Below are positions 8,793 through 16,752 of a stretch of DNA of 21,557 nucleotides, one piece after another. Below the pieces are notes generated by a model. That model did no database searches, was not told where the DNA came from, and saw only the letters and a list, made by a program, of their open reading frames with translations. Position 1 is the stretch's first letter, and the number at the start of each line of letters is the position of its first letter. A program made the translations under genes and the position numbers. The stretch comes from Proteromonas lacertae. Its lineage: Eukaryota; Sar; Bigyra; Opalinata; Proteromonadidae. The DNA lies in the NCBI GenBank assembly GCA_002245135.1, contig NGBS01000360.1:1-21557 (forward strand), given 5' to 3'.

Positions 8793-10526
8793 ATGATTGT
8801 AAAAAAAGATATAAAGATATTAAGATGTTATTCTATTATTATTATTATTTTATTTCACCTAAATTATTTAAAATCAGGTTATTTAGGAGTTGATACATTT
8901 ATAATATTATCATCTTATTTAAACCGATATAGAAACAAAAATTATGGATTAAAAAATCAAATAGAATACTTCTTTAAAAGAGTAGTTAGAATAATACCTT
9001 CATTCTTTTTAATATCAAGTTTGTGCTTGTTATATTGCTTTATAAGAAAATATAATAGTCATGTATATCTTGAAGAATATAAAAACGCAGTTATGTTTGA
9101 TATTAACATATATTACTATAAGAGATCCAAAGATTATTTTAACAATAATAATGACACTATATTTCTACATTTTTGGTATTTATCATTACAAGTTCAAATA
9201 TATTTATTATTTATTTTATCTTTTATTTTATCTAACACAATAGTCAAATGTCTATTATTTTTATCTAGTATTACTATTTATTACCATAGTTACTCTTCAA
9301 ACAGAAGTTATAATTACTATATTATTTTCCCCCGATTATGGGAAATAGTTATTGGATCAATTAATTTAGTTGTCAATGCTAAATATATTAATAATGTTAT
9401 TATAATTACCATGATTATATACTGTACATATATTGAAAATATGAAAATATATGATCAACTAATTTATTCATTATTATCTAATATTTATGTACATAATAAA
9501 GACAGTTTAATATATGATTTATTTTTAAGTAAAATACTATGTCATATTGGTGATATATCATTTATTTTATATTTAACTCATTATCCAATAATAAAATTAT
9601 CAAATTACTTATTTGTTTTAAAAATTTCAATCTTGTCTGAAATAATATATCACTTTTATGAGATTCCTATAATAAAGTATACAAAGTATAATACTTCAAA
9701 AGGAATATTTATAATAATTCTTTTCTATTCTCTTTCATTCATAATATATAATTTTTCTTATTTCATTAATAAAATACAAATGAAATATAAAGGAGGAGTA
9801 ATAAATGTATTAGGTATGAAAAATATTTTCTATTGTTGTGATTTCGCAAGTACGAATTTTAATAATACTATATTAGTTTATGGTGATTCTCATGCATTTC
9901 AATTAATTCCTATATTTAACAATATAACACAAGGTTCATATTCTGTTCATTTTATATTTCATCATACTAAATCAATAATTAATAAATCATATAAATTGCA
10001 TCACTATTACAAAATTATAATATCAAAGAATTTTATATATTTTCCTTATGTTCTATCATATTTAAATGAATTATCTCTCTATTATCATATATATTTATCC
10101 TATTTATCTAACCATACATCGAATTTAATATTCTTTCAGCCTACTCCTTATATAATAGATAAACAAAACCAAATATTTAAAAATTTAGCAACTAATACAG
10201 ATATTATCAGAACAGATATTCTTTTGAATATAAATAATTTTGCAAATATTAAACATTTTACCACAATAAATTTAAATAAATATATTTGTCATGATTTAAT
10301 ATGTTCAAAATTATATAGAAGTATTCATATATTTATTGATTCAAATCATCTCACACAGGATTTTTTATTCTATACTATTCCTAAATCTAAAAGAAATTTT
10401 AAGACTATGAATTATAATAAAGTTACAATATATAATAATAACAAGTGTATGTTTTTTATTAATAAGCTTTCTAATATTCCTATAAAATGGAATTTCTATG
10501 AGAAGTTAAATTGTGGATGGAAGTAA
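8793..10526 (+). CDS. Second AT3-family O-acyltransferase with SGNH domain
   Basis: 577 residues, the same length as the copy at 4427-6160 and clearly its paralogue. Matching landmarks are IKILRCYSIIIIILFHLN near the N-terminus, GYLGVDTFIILSSYL, VVRIIPSFF, LHFWYLSLQVQIYL, and ISFILYLTHYPIIK in the membrane domain. In the C-terminal SGNH domain they are GDSH (364-367, Ser366) and DSNH (516-519). All catalytic-type residues are present, so it looks active. The divergence between the two copies is large across the whole protein, so the duplication is old. The role is most likely O-acylation of a surface or secreted glycan in the secretory pathway. It is followed by a convergent GT92 fragment, repeating the arrangement seen on the left. 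Confidence 0.85.
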   Translation: MIVKKDIKILRCYSIIIIILFHLNYLKSGYLGVDTFIILSSYLNRYRNKNYGLKNQIEYFFKRVVRIIPSFFLISSLCLLYCFIRKYNSHVYLEEYKNAVMFDINIYYYKRSKDYFNNNNDTIFLHFWYLSLQVQIYLLFILSFILSNTIVKCLLFLSSITIYYHSYSSNRSYNYYIIFPRLWEIVIGSINLVVNAKYINNVIIITMIIYCTYIENMKIYDQLIYSLLSNIYVHNKDSLIYDLFLSKILCHIGDISFILYLTHYPIIKLSNYLFVLKISILSEIIYHFYEIPIIKYTKYNTSKGIFIIILFYSLSFIIYNFSYFINKIQMKYKGGVINVLGMKNIFYCCDFASTNFNNTILVYGDSHAFQLIPIFNNITQGSYSVHFIFHHTKSIINKSYKLHHYYKIIISKNFIYFPYVLSYLNELSLYYHIYLSYLSNHTSNLIFFQPTPYIIDKQNQIFKNLATNTDIIRTDILLNINNFANIKHFTTINLNKYICHDLICSKLYRSIHIFIDSNHLTQDFLFYTIPKSKRNFKTMNYNKVTIYNNNKCMFFINKLSNIPIKWNFYEKLNCGWK

Positions 10527-10959
10527 TCCATTCTATTCTAAAGAATAGAGTTAGTAATGAGAATGCGAATAGAACAAAATACTAGAATTAATTTTGCTTG
10601 ATTCTCATGTTTCAGATATTATCTATTGTTAGATATGGAAAATAATATTTGTTTCAATTATATAGTATAGATATGGATATAAACGATTAAGAATCAATAA
10701 AGTGATTAATACAACATAATTCGTTTTATTTTATATTTTGAGTTAAATCATAGAAAGTAGCATTTATTAATAGTATTTCTTATAATGGTCTATTTATTTA
10801 CTAATCTTTTTATATAGAATAAGAAAATTTAGTATTTTCAAATCAAGGTATATATAAAAAGATCATAACCCTTAGAATAGTTTACAGAACATGTTATAAA
10901 AGATCATTAGAAAATTTGCATATAGCAATAAATGTTTATTTTTTGATAATTTGATAATA
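10527..10959. other. Gene-free spacer between convergent genes
   Basis: About 430 bases of AT-rich sequence between the stop of the second acyltransferase and the end of the GT92 fragment. I see no open frame with recognisable protein, no structural RNA and no long repeat. Confidence 0.6.
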
Positions 10960-11214
10960 CTATTTCTTACCATAATAATACGTATTACTTAATTTGGTAT
11001 ATGAATTTTCAAATCTTTTATAAACTGAGTTTAAATAGATTTTTAGATAATCTAAACTATCATCTTTAGCATTAGTACGACACATTGATCCATTATATCT
11101 AGTATGTCTTACATATCCTTTCTTCTCACTCATAATATTAATAGATATTGGGCTTATTGCTTTTTCGTACATATGAACTGACAATATACTATACTTTATA
11201 TAATATAAATGCAT
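10960..11214 (-). pseudogene. C-terminal fragment of a second GT92 gene
   Basis: These 84 codons match the last 70 or so residues of the GT92 protein encoded at 6315-7295. IKYSILSVHM parallels YKILDVHNF, GYVRHTRYNGSMCRTN parallels GYVRHTRYKGWMCKSN, and the Asp-Asp-Ser-Leu-Asp and Tyr-Tyr-Gly ends coincide. The DxD catalytic part of the gene is absent. Similarity runs right up to about position 11214, where GAGGAT palindromes begin, followed by the Polinton. The fragment therefore looks like the 3' end of a gene cut by insertion of the element. The remaining 5' part may lie beyond the right end of the element, outside the window. The ATG at 11214 is an internal Met, not a genuine start. Confidence 0.75.
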
Positions 11215-11215
11215 G

Positions 11216-11330
11216 AAATCCTCTTTTATAGAGGATCCTCTTCTAAAAGAGGATTTTTAGATCCTCTCTGAAAGAGGAAAGAGGATTTTTAGATCCTCTT
11301 TAAAAGAGGAAATATAATTTTTATAAAATC
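11216..11330. repeat. Palindromic GAGGAT repeat cluster at the element's left end
   Basis: The 20-base unit AGAGGATTTTTAGATCCTCT occurs at 11248-11267 and again at 11280-11299. Each copy is itself an inverted repeat (AGAGGAT against ATCCTCT). A perfect 12-base palindrome, AGAGGATCCTCT, lies at 11230-11241, and further half-sites (AATCCTCTT, AAAGAGGA) flank it on both sides. The cluster can fold into several alternative hairpins. It sits exactly between the cut GT92 gene and the Polinton, so it is probably part of the terminal repeat. The matching end would be outside the window. Confidence 0.7.
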
Positions 11331-11613
11331 CTCTTATTAAAAAAGATGACAAATGAAAAATCCTCTATCCTAAACATAATATTATTGAAAAAATTTGAAA
11401 GCTCTAATGATGAATTATAAAAAATTCTTCCTCCAATATGATAGTATCATACTAGAGGATTATAATTTTTTATGTGTCTATCTGACCAGCCCCCCTGTGG
11501 GGGGGGCCGATGGGGGGGATGCCGGCGGGGTGGAGGACTAGACTATAGTATAGACTAGAATAGATTAAAACAAAAATAAGAATATAGAATCAGTATATAA
11601 TATTAGAGGAAAT
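11331..11613. other. Left terminal non-coding zone of the Polinton
   Basis: There is no gene in this stretch between the palindromes and the polymerase stop. It holds scattered ATCCTC/GAGGAT words, a short hairpin (TATGAT-AGT-ATCATA at about 11438-11452), the G-rich island at 11489-11538, and then AT-rich repeats of the TAGACTATAG type at about 11540-11565. It is probably the inner part of the terminal repeat plus the polymerase 3' untranslated region. Confidence 0.45.
11489..11538. other. G-rich island with hairpin and G-quadruplex potential
   Basis: Within AT-rich DNA these 50 bases are nearly all G and C. Six C at 11490-11495 face eight G at 11499-11506 across TGT, giving a strong hairpin. 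Further G runs follow at 11512-11518 and 11527-11530, then GG-A-GG, so a plus-strand quadruplex is possible. The function is unknown. Its position just inside the element's end suggests a role in terminus recognition, replication or transcription stop of the polymerase gene, all of which are inference. Confidence 0.5.
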
Positions 11614-14600
11614 CTAATTATTGTATCCATAAGGAACTGTTTCATAATCATCCTCAAAGTATCTTTTATCATCAAAATATGTAAGTCCTATCTTTTCTTC
11701 ATAAGCAGTATAGATATGATGATTTCTACTTCTAATATGATTAATACCAAACTTCTGTTTAGAAACATATCCGTCAACCATTTCAGTATAATCATCTCCT
11801 GTCATCTTACTTGCTATAGCTGTTATTAATCCTTTACATCTATTGGAGGATTTGAGTGTACCATCATTAACACATTCCTTTTCATAATAATAACATTTGG
11901 ATTTCAATCCTCTAAACTTAGTGATGACATAGAATTTCTTACCATCCTGTTCCTCAAACTTGAGTTTATTTAATGTTCCTGGTTTACATGATAATGAATC
12001 CCATTTGTAGTAATTACTGAAAGGAGGCATATTCAGATTACTTCCATCTATATATTTTTGAAGATGATTGAAATTCCAATATATATCTTTAGTCTTTACA
12101 GAAAAGAGGAGACTGTCAGTATCTGTCATTAAGAGTCTAACATCTTCTGGTGAATTGTAACGTAATACTCCATCATACCAATACTGTTGCATTAATAATT
12201 TAGAAAGAGCAAGGATTGTCATACCTATCTGAATAGGTTTATTAATTTTGAACATCTTTTTATGATAATGTACTAATCTCAAATCTACGTGAATAGTATC
12301 TATCTTATCAAACCAAGGATCTCTAATAGCTTTTCTTGCTTGATTTTCTGACACTACTAATTTGATACTTCTCCTCTTATCAACTCTTTCTAAAGTTTTT
12401 CCATAAAGTGAATTAAGTAATTTCTTCATAATATTAGCAGTAGATGTTTGATGCATTTCCTTCGCATGAACTCTCATATCCTTTAATTGATCAATATGTT
12501 TAGACATATGTTTACTTTCCAAGAAAGTTAGTACTTTATATACTTTTGTTACTCTATATCCATGATCAACTGCAAATTTGAGATTCTGATAATGGATGAC
12601 ATAATGTTCCTTAGGCAATAAATCAGTAACTAACTTTTCAGAGGAAACATATTTATGAACATCAGGATTTTTCTGATCATCCTCTTTTTGAGAGTATAAT
12701 ACTTCTAATTTTTCTTTTTGTATATCTGATAATTCATCATAGCTAATTTTCCTTCTTGATGGTAAAATAGGATATTCTCTTAGATATTCCTTATAATATG
12801 AAATAGGTTCAATATCCACTTCTAACATATATCCTGTAGTTTCAAAGGAATCATTCTTATCATAGAATTTAGTAGAATCTAATATCTCATGAAGTTTAGG
12901 ACAACCAGGATCTTCATAACAATAAAGATGATAATTCCTTATAGGAAGTTTACATAAATACATTACTGAAGGATAAAAGGAATTCATATCCTGATAAACA
13001 ATAAACTTTGAAGGTTTCTTTGGATCATAATCCTTCATATAGAAATTATTAGCATCTTCTTTCCTCTTTCCTATATAGGATAATCCTCCATATAATCCAT
13101 TAAGGATGAAATCATATATTTCAGGTTCATGAATTAACTCTATTTTAACTGAACTTTCTTTCAAGAACAAATCCAAGGATAAACTAGGAATTGAAACATA
13201 CCAACAAGGATCAATATGAAAGTGATTAAAGATGTTTTGTCTAAAATCCTCAAATACTGAACATAGGATATAAACATCAATACTTAAATAGAAATTACAA
13301 TATTCTCCTATAGAAGCTTTTCCTTCAAACAAAATGTTATTCACTTCCATTGCAAACTTATATTCATCTTCTGTTATTGTTGAATTGGATAAACTTGAAT
13401 AGAAATCCTGAATCTTCAAATCCTTAAATTGATTATCATATTTTTCCAAACAATCTACATATTCATAAGGAAAGAAGTTTTTCTGAAGAAGATACTTATC
13501 AATGATTTCCTCATCTAACTCAGGAAAGTTATCATAAATGACTTTAAACTTTTCCTTTTTACAATTTAACTCTAAAGCAGTTATCTTTAAATCCTCTGTT
13601 AAACTAGATAATTTTTCAGAAAGGAATTGGTATGAATCAATGAACATTAATCTATCAAAGAATATAGCTTTATAGTTTTCATCAGTAGAAGGAAGGATAT
13701 CCAAATTTAAACCAGTCTGTTTAGCAATTTCTGCAAGTTCTCTAATGATGAAATGCTGGTCATATCTCATAGCGTTATGACCAATTATAGGAATCTTGTA
13801 TCCTTTTACTTTAATTGATAAGTTCTCTTTGGAATGAATTGAAGCAATGTACTTTCCAGTGAAATGATTATGATGGAGGACTTTTGGATCAAAAGGAGTA
13901 AAAGGTTTATTACAAAAATCACAAACAGTTTTACTCATATGAATAGCTAAATCTTCCTCATTTTGATCCCAATCTTTAGGATATAAGTTTATTATATTAT
14001 ATAAGTGTTTTACATCTTTATATACTGTCATGATATCCTCCATAAATTCTTTTTCTAAATTTTCATCTTCGGATATCTTCACATTCATAATAGTTGTAGA
14101 TTTAATTTGAGGAATTTTACTTTCAATATATAAACAATATGATTTTAACTTATGTTCATTTTTGAAGGATCTTAATGTTTTTGTTTTTTCCTTAGAATTA
14201 TCAATAGGGACAATGTATGCTTCTGTATCGTAATAAATAACAACAGGAATCATATCCTCTCTGTTAGAATGTTCAAATTTCATAAAAGCTTCCTCACTAT
14301 CCTTATCAGGAAATATCCTTATTACATTATCAGGATTTTGACAATTTACTGTTTTGTGATTTGCAAATGATTTTGCATTATAAGTATAAAAGGGACAATA
14401 AGGACAAACCAAAGGACTTGTTTTATTCTTAAATATTACACCAAAAACTAAGCTAAATACTTGATTTAAGGATTTAATTGCACAATAATGTCCTGTAATT
14501 ATTTCATCTGTAGTATCATTATTATTAGGAAGGAATAATAAATTAATAACAGGATTACCAACATTCTTATCAATTATACTATATCTTAATGGAAGGATTT

Positions 14601-15576
14601 TAGGTTTGTCCTTTTCCTCTTCATCAATTGCAAATACATTTATATTTAAATCATAAGTTTGCTCTACTTTATCTATATCAGGATTATTAACAGGAGCTAC
14701 TGGTATTGTAATAAAATCGCTACTAGGTTGTATTTGAGGTAAATGTTGCTTTTTTAAACATGAATTAATTGCTCTCCAAAAACAATCCATATTATCATTA
14801 TCCTTATTTTCACAAGGATCTAAACAATACTTATTATTGAATATATCAGGAATATGATAATTTCCTCCTGCTCCTGCCATAATTTGGTATTGATTAATAT
14901 GAGTTTCCATTAAATCCATATATTGAAATATTAATCCTGATTCTGGAGGAGAAAAGTCATCCTCATTAATAGAATGAAATAAGGAACGCATCTTTGCTGC
15001 TACTGATGCAGGACTATCATACTCATTTATTAAAATATTTCTTGTATTATGAAATAAGGATACTTCCTCACCTGATTCATCTTCCGAAGAAGTATAAACA
15101 TACCAAAATACAAAGTATACTTTAATATTTTTCATTTCATGTGCTATTTCACTTATTCTTAAAGCAATATCTGTGTTATCAACAATGAAATTATAATAAT
15201 CTTCAGGAGTAAGAAGATGAATATCCTTTAAATTAGTAACGTACTTCCTTGTTACTCCTTCGGAGGATTGTCCTTCTAATTCATACCTTTTTATTCTATC
15301 CTCCAAATTTCCTCTTGGAGGATGAATTCTATCATCATCCATATCATCATCTCCTCCACCAAAATACATTCCATAATCAGGATTTATAATATGTACTCGA
15401 GGATTATTATTTAAATTCCTCATATAGGAGGATTCACTTATTTTCCTTCTTTTACTAGTTGCATTAATGAAATATTGGGAAGTACTATCCTCATTTTCTA
15501 GCATCTTTTCTAATAAATGAGTTTTTGCATTTAAAGCATATTTCTTCTGCTTATCAGTATTCTTCCTTTTATTCAT
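11614..15576 (-). CDS. Polinton protein-primed family B DNA polymerase (pPolB)
   Basis: The start is the ATG at 15576 (MNKRKN...). The frame is open 24 codons further upstream, but only with a TTG first codon. Residue numbers here count from that TTG at 15648. Domains in order: a 400-residue N-terminal region with DCFWRAI (C289) and GHYCAIKSL (H387); a zinc finger C415/C418/H431/C436; Exo I YYDTEAY (D474, E476); a CxxC...HHNH cluster (C576, C579, H592-H595); Exo II GHNAMRYD (N625, D630); Exo III YLSID (D791); Pol A DMNSFYPS (887-894); Pol B KKLLNSLYG (1075-1083); and Pol C DTDS (1176-1179). The gap between Pol A and Pol B holds the TPR insertions of protein-primed enzymes. The protein replicates the element's linear DNA from a terminal protein. 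It reads as one whole open frame. Confidence 0.92.
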   Translation of the reverse strand: MNKRKNTDKQKKYALNAKTHLLEKMLENEDSTSQYFINATSKRRKISESSYMRNLNNNPRVHIINPDYGMYFGGGDDDMDDDRIHPPRGNLEDRIKRYELEGQSSEGVTRKYVTNLKDIHLLTPEDYYNFIVDNTDIALRISEIAHEMKNIKVYFVFWYVYTSSEDESGEEVSLFHNTRNILINEYDSPASVAAKMRSLFHSINEDDFSPPESGLIFQYMDLMETHINQYQIMAGAGGNYHIPDIFNNKYCLDPCENKDNDNMDCFWRAINSCLKKQHLPQIQPSSDFITIPVAPVNNPDIDKVEQTYDLNINVFAIDEEEKDKPKILPLRYSIIDKNVGNPVINLLFLPNNNDTTDEIITGHYCAIKSLNQVFSLVFGVIFKNKTSPLVCPYCPFYTYNAKSFANHKTVNCQNPDNVIRIFPDKDSEEAFMKFEHSNREDMIPVVIYYDTEAYIVPIDNSKEKTKTLRSFKNEHKLKSYCLYIESKIPQIKSTTIMNVKISEDENLEKEFMEDIMTVYKDVKHLYNIINLYPKDWDQNEEDLAIHMSKTVCDFCNKPFTPFDPKVLHHNHFTGKYIASIHSKENLSIKVKGYKIPIIGHNAMRYDQHFIIRELAEIAKQTGLNLDILPSTDENYKAIFFDRLMFIDSYQFLSEKLSSLTEDLKITALELNCKKEKFKVIYDNFPELDEEIIDKYLLQKNFFPYEYVDCLEKYDNQFKDLKIQDFYSSLSNSTITEDEYKFAMEVNNILFEGKASIGEYCNFYLSIDVYILCSVFEDFRQNIFNHFHIDPCWYVSIPSLSLDLFLKESSVKIELIHEPEIYDFILNGLYGGLSYIGKRKEDANNFYMKDYDPKKPSKFIVYQDMNSFYPSVMYLCKLPIRNYHLYCYEDPGCPKLHEILDSTKFYDKNDSFETTGYMLEVDIEPISYYKEYLREYPILPSRRKISYDELSDIQKEKLEVLYSQKEDDQKNPDVHKYVSSEKLVTDLLPKEHYVIHYQNLKFAVDHGYRVTKVYKVLTFLESKHMSKHIDQLKDMRVHAKEMHQTSTANIMKKLLNSLYGKTLERVDKRRSIKLVVSENQARKAIRDPWFDKIDTIHVDLRLVHYHKKMFKINKPIQIGMTILALSKLLMQQYWYDGVLRYNSPEDVRLLMTDTDSLLFSVKTKDIYWNFNHLQKYIDGSNLNMPPFSNYYKWDSLSCKPGTLNKLKFEEQDGKKFYVITKFRGLKSKCYYYEKECVNDGTLKSSNRCKGLITAIASKMTGDDYTEMVDGYVSKQKFGINHIRSRNHHIYTAYEEKIGLTYFDDKRYFEDDYETVPYGYNN

Positions 15577-15787
15577 GATTTTATACTTATGAAAATTCAA
15601 AACTAAAAAGAAAACAAAAAATGAATATACTTTAAAATAATTGGTCAATTAATTTAATTGGTCAAATACAAACGTATACTAAATTTTGATTGGATAATTA
15701 AAAATCTACTTAAAAATCGTTACTTTTTTTATTTGCAATTTTCTTGCTATTTTTTTCTATTATTAAAAACTTAACTTCTAAAAAATC
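15577..15787. promoter_or_regulatory. Divergent promoter region between pPolB and the 303-aa gene
   Basis: About 210 AT-rich bases separate the polymerase start from the plus-strand gene. AATTGGTCAA occurs twice (15639-15648 and 15656-15665, 17 bases apart), and a third ATTGG lies at 15689-15693. ATTGG is an inverted CCAAT box, so the set could be a shared activator site. T-rich and A-rich tracts follow toward 15788. Its regulatory function is inferred from position and repetition only. Confidence 0.35.
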
Positions 15788-16699
15788 ATGAGTTCTGGTA
15801 AAAAATACTTTACTTCTAAAAAGTATGTAGAAGAGGAGGCTGAGGAGGATAACTCTACTATAACTAGTGATGAAGATGATTTAGAAAATTGTGAAACTGA
15901 ACCAGTATCACAAAGTGAATATGAAAAGCCTTATATTAAGGATTATGAGAGATGGTGTAAGGAAAACAATGTTGATGAAATGGAAAGTAATCCTGAACCA
16001 AAGTATGAAGCTGAATTAGTGAGGAAAATCATGGGTGATAAACAAATGTTAGAAATGGGAAATATTCCTAAATTAGAATCTGCAAGAGGATTAGTGAGTG
16101 ATTACCTTACTCCTCATTTAAATAGATGGTTAACTTTCATTGGACATGTATCTGAGATGAAATTAGAAAAACCAAAAGAGGATCAGGAAGGATATTATTC
16201 TGTGAAGTTTACTAATGTTCAAGTAGCTAGGTTTGCAGGAAAGGATTGTGATGCTAGTGAATGGATAAAGTTAAAATCTTCTTGGTTATATGATATAGCT
16301 GATTATTTGAAAACCTCTAAACATTTGGAGCATAGTATTGAAGTTGTCCTCAATTTATACAGGATCTTCATTTGGAAGAATAATCTTGTAGGAAATGATA
16401 AAACAGTATATGAGGATTGGACTGTTATGGAGGATAAGGATGTTGTTGTTCCTGTAGTAGCTTTAAAATATACCATCAAGAATAATACATGCTTTGTTAA
16501 TTTATTCATTGATGGAGATATTATGATTGTAAGTGAGGATTATGTTAAAGAAAAAGTTAAGGATAAGGCTGAGGAAAAAGAGGAAAAGAAGTTTAGTACT
16601 CCTAAAAGAAAAAGAGAAAGGTCTTTAAGTCCTCCAGTAGTGAAGAGAAGTAACATAGGAGGATTAACCTTAAAGAAGGATCATAAGCATAAAAAGTAA
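15788..16699 (+). CDS. Polinton accessory protein, unknown, acidic head and basic tail
   Basis: 303 residues from the ATG at 15788. Residues about 15-50 are very acidic (EEEAEED, DEDD), the middle 80-245 is a mixed alpha/beta-looking domain without a motif I recognise, and the tail from about 255 is Lys/Arg-rich, with PKRKRERS (about 269-276) resembling a nuclear localisation signal and a KKDHKHKK end. It is transcribed divergently from the polymerase and lies 53 bases upstream of the integrase on the same strand, so it probably belongs to the replication/integration set. Acidic-head, basic-tail architecture is seen in single-strand-binding and chromatin-associated proteins, but no family can be named. 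It reads as whole. Confidence 0.7.
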   Translation: MSSGKKYFTSKKYVEEEAEEDNSTITSDEDDLENCETEPVSQSEYEKPYIKDYERWCKENNVDEMESNPEPKYEAELVRKIMGDKQMLEMGNIPKLESARGLVSDYLTPHLNRWLTFIGHVSEMKLEKPKEDQEGYYSVKFTNVQVARFAGKDCDASEWIKLKSSWLYDIADYLKTSKHLEHSIEVVLNLYRIFIWKNNLVGNDKTVYEDWTVMEDKDVVVPVVALKYTIKNNTCFVNLFIDGDIMIVSEDYVKEKVKDKAEEKEEKKFSTPKRKRERSLSPPVVKRSNIGGLTLKKDHKHKK

Positions 16700-16752
16700 T
16701 TAAAAAGATAATTATCATTAATTCCTTACTATATTCTTATTTTTGTTTTTCT

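Noticed and set aside
11248-11299. Possible CRISPR-like direct repeat with spacer
   Set aside because: Only two copies, each an internal palindrome, in a eukaryotic element terminus; no array and no cas genes.
16303-16509. Minus-strand frame within the 303-aa gene
   Set aside because: No start context or motif, and it is fully covered by a longer, well-formed gene.
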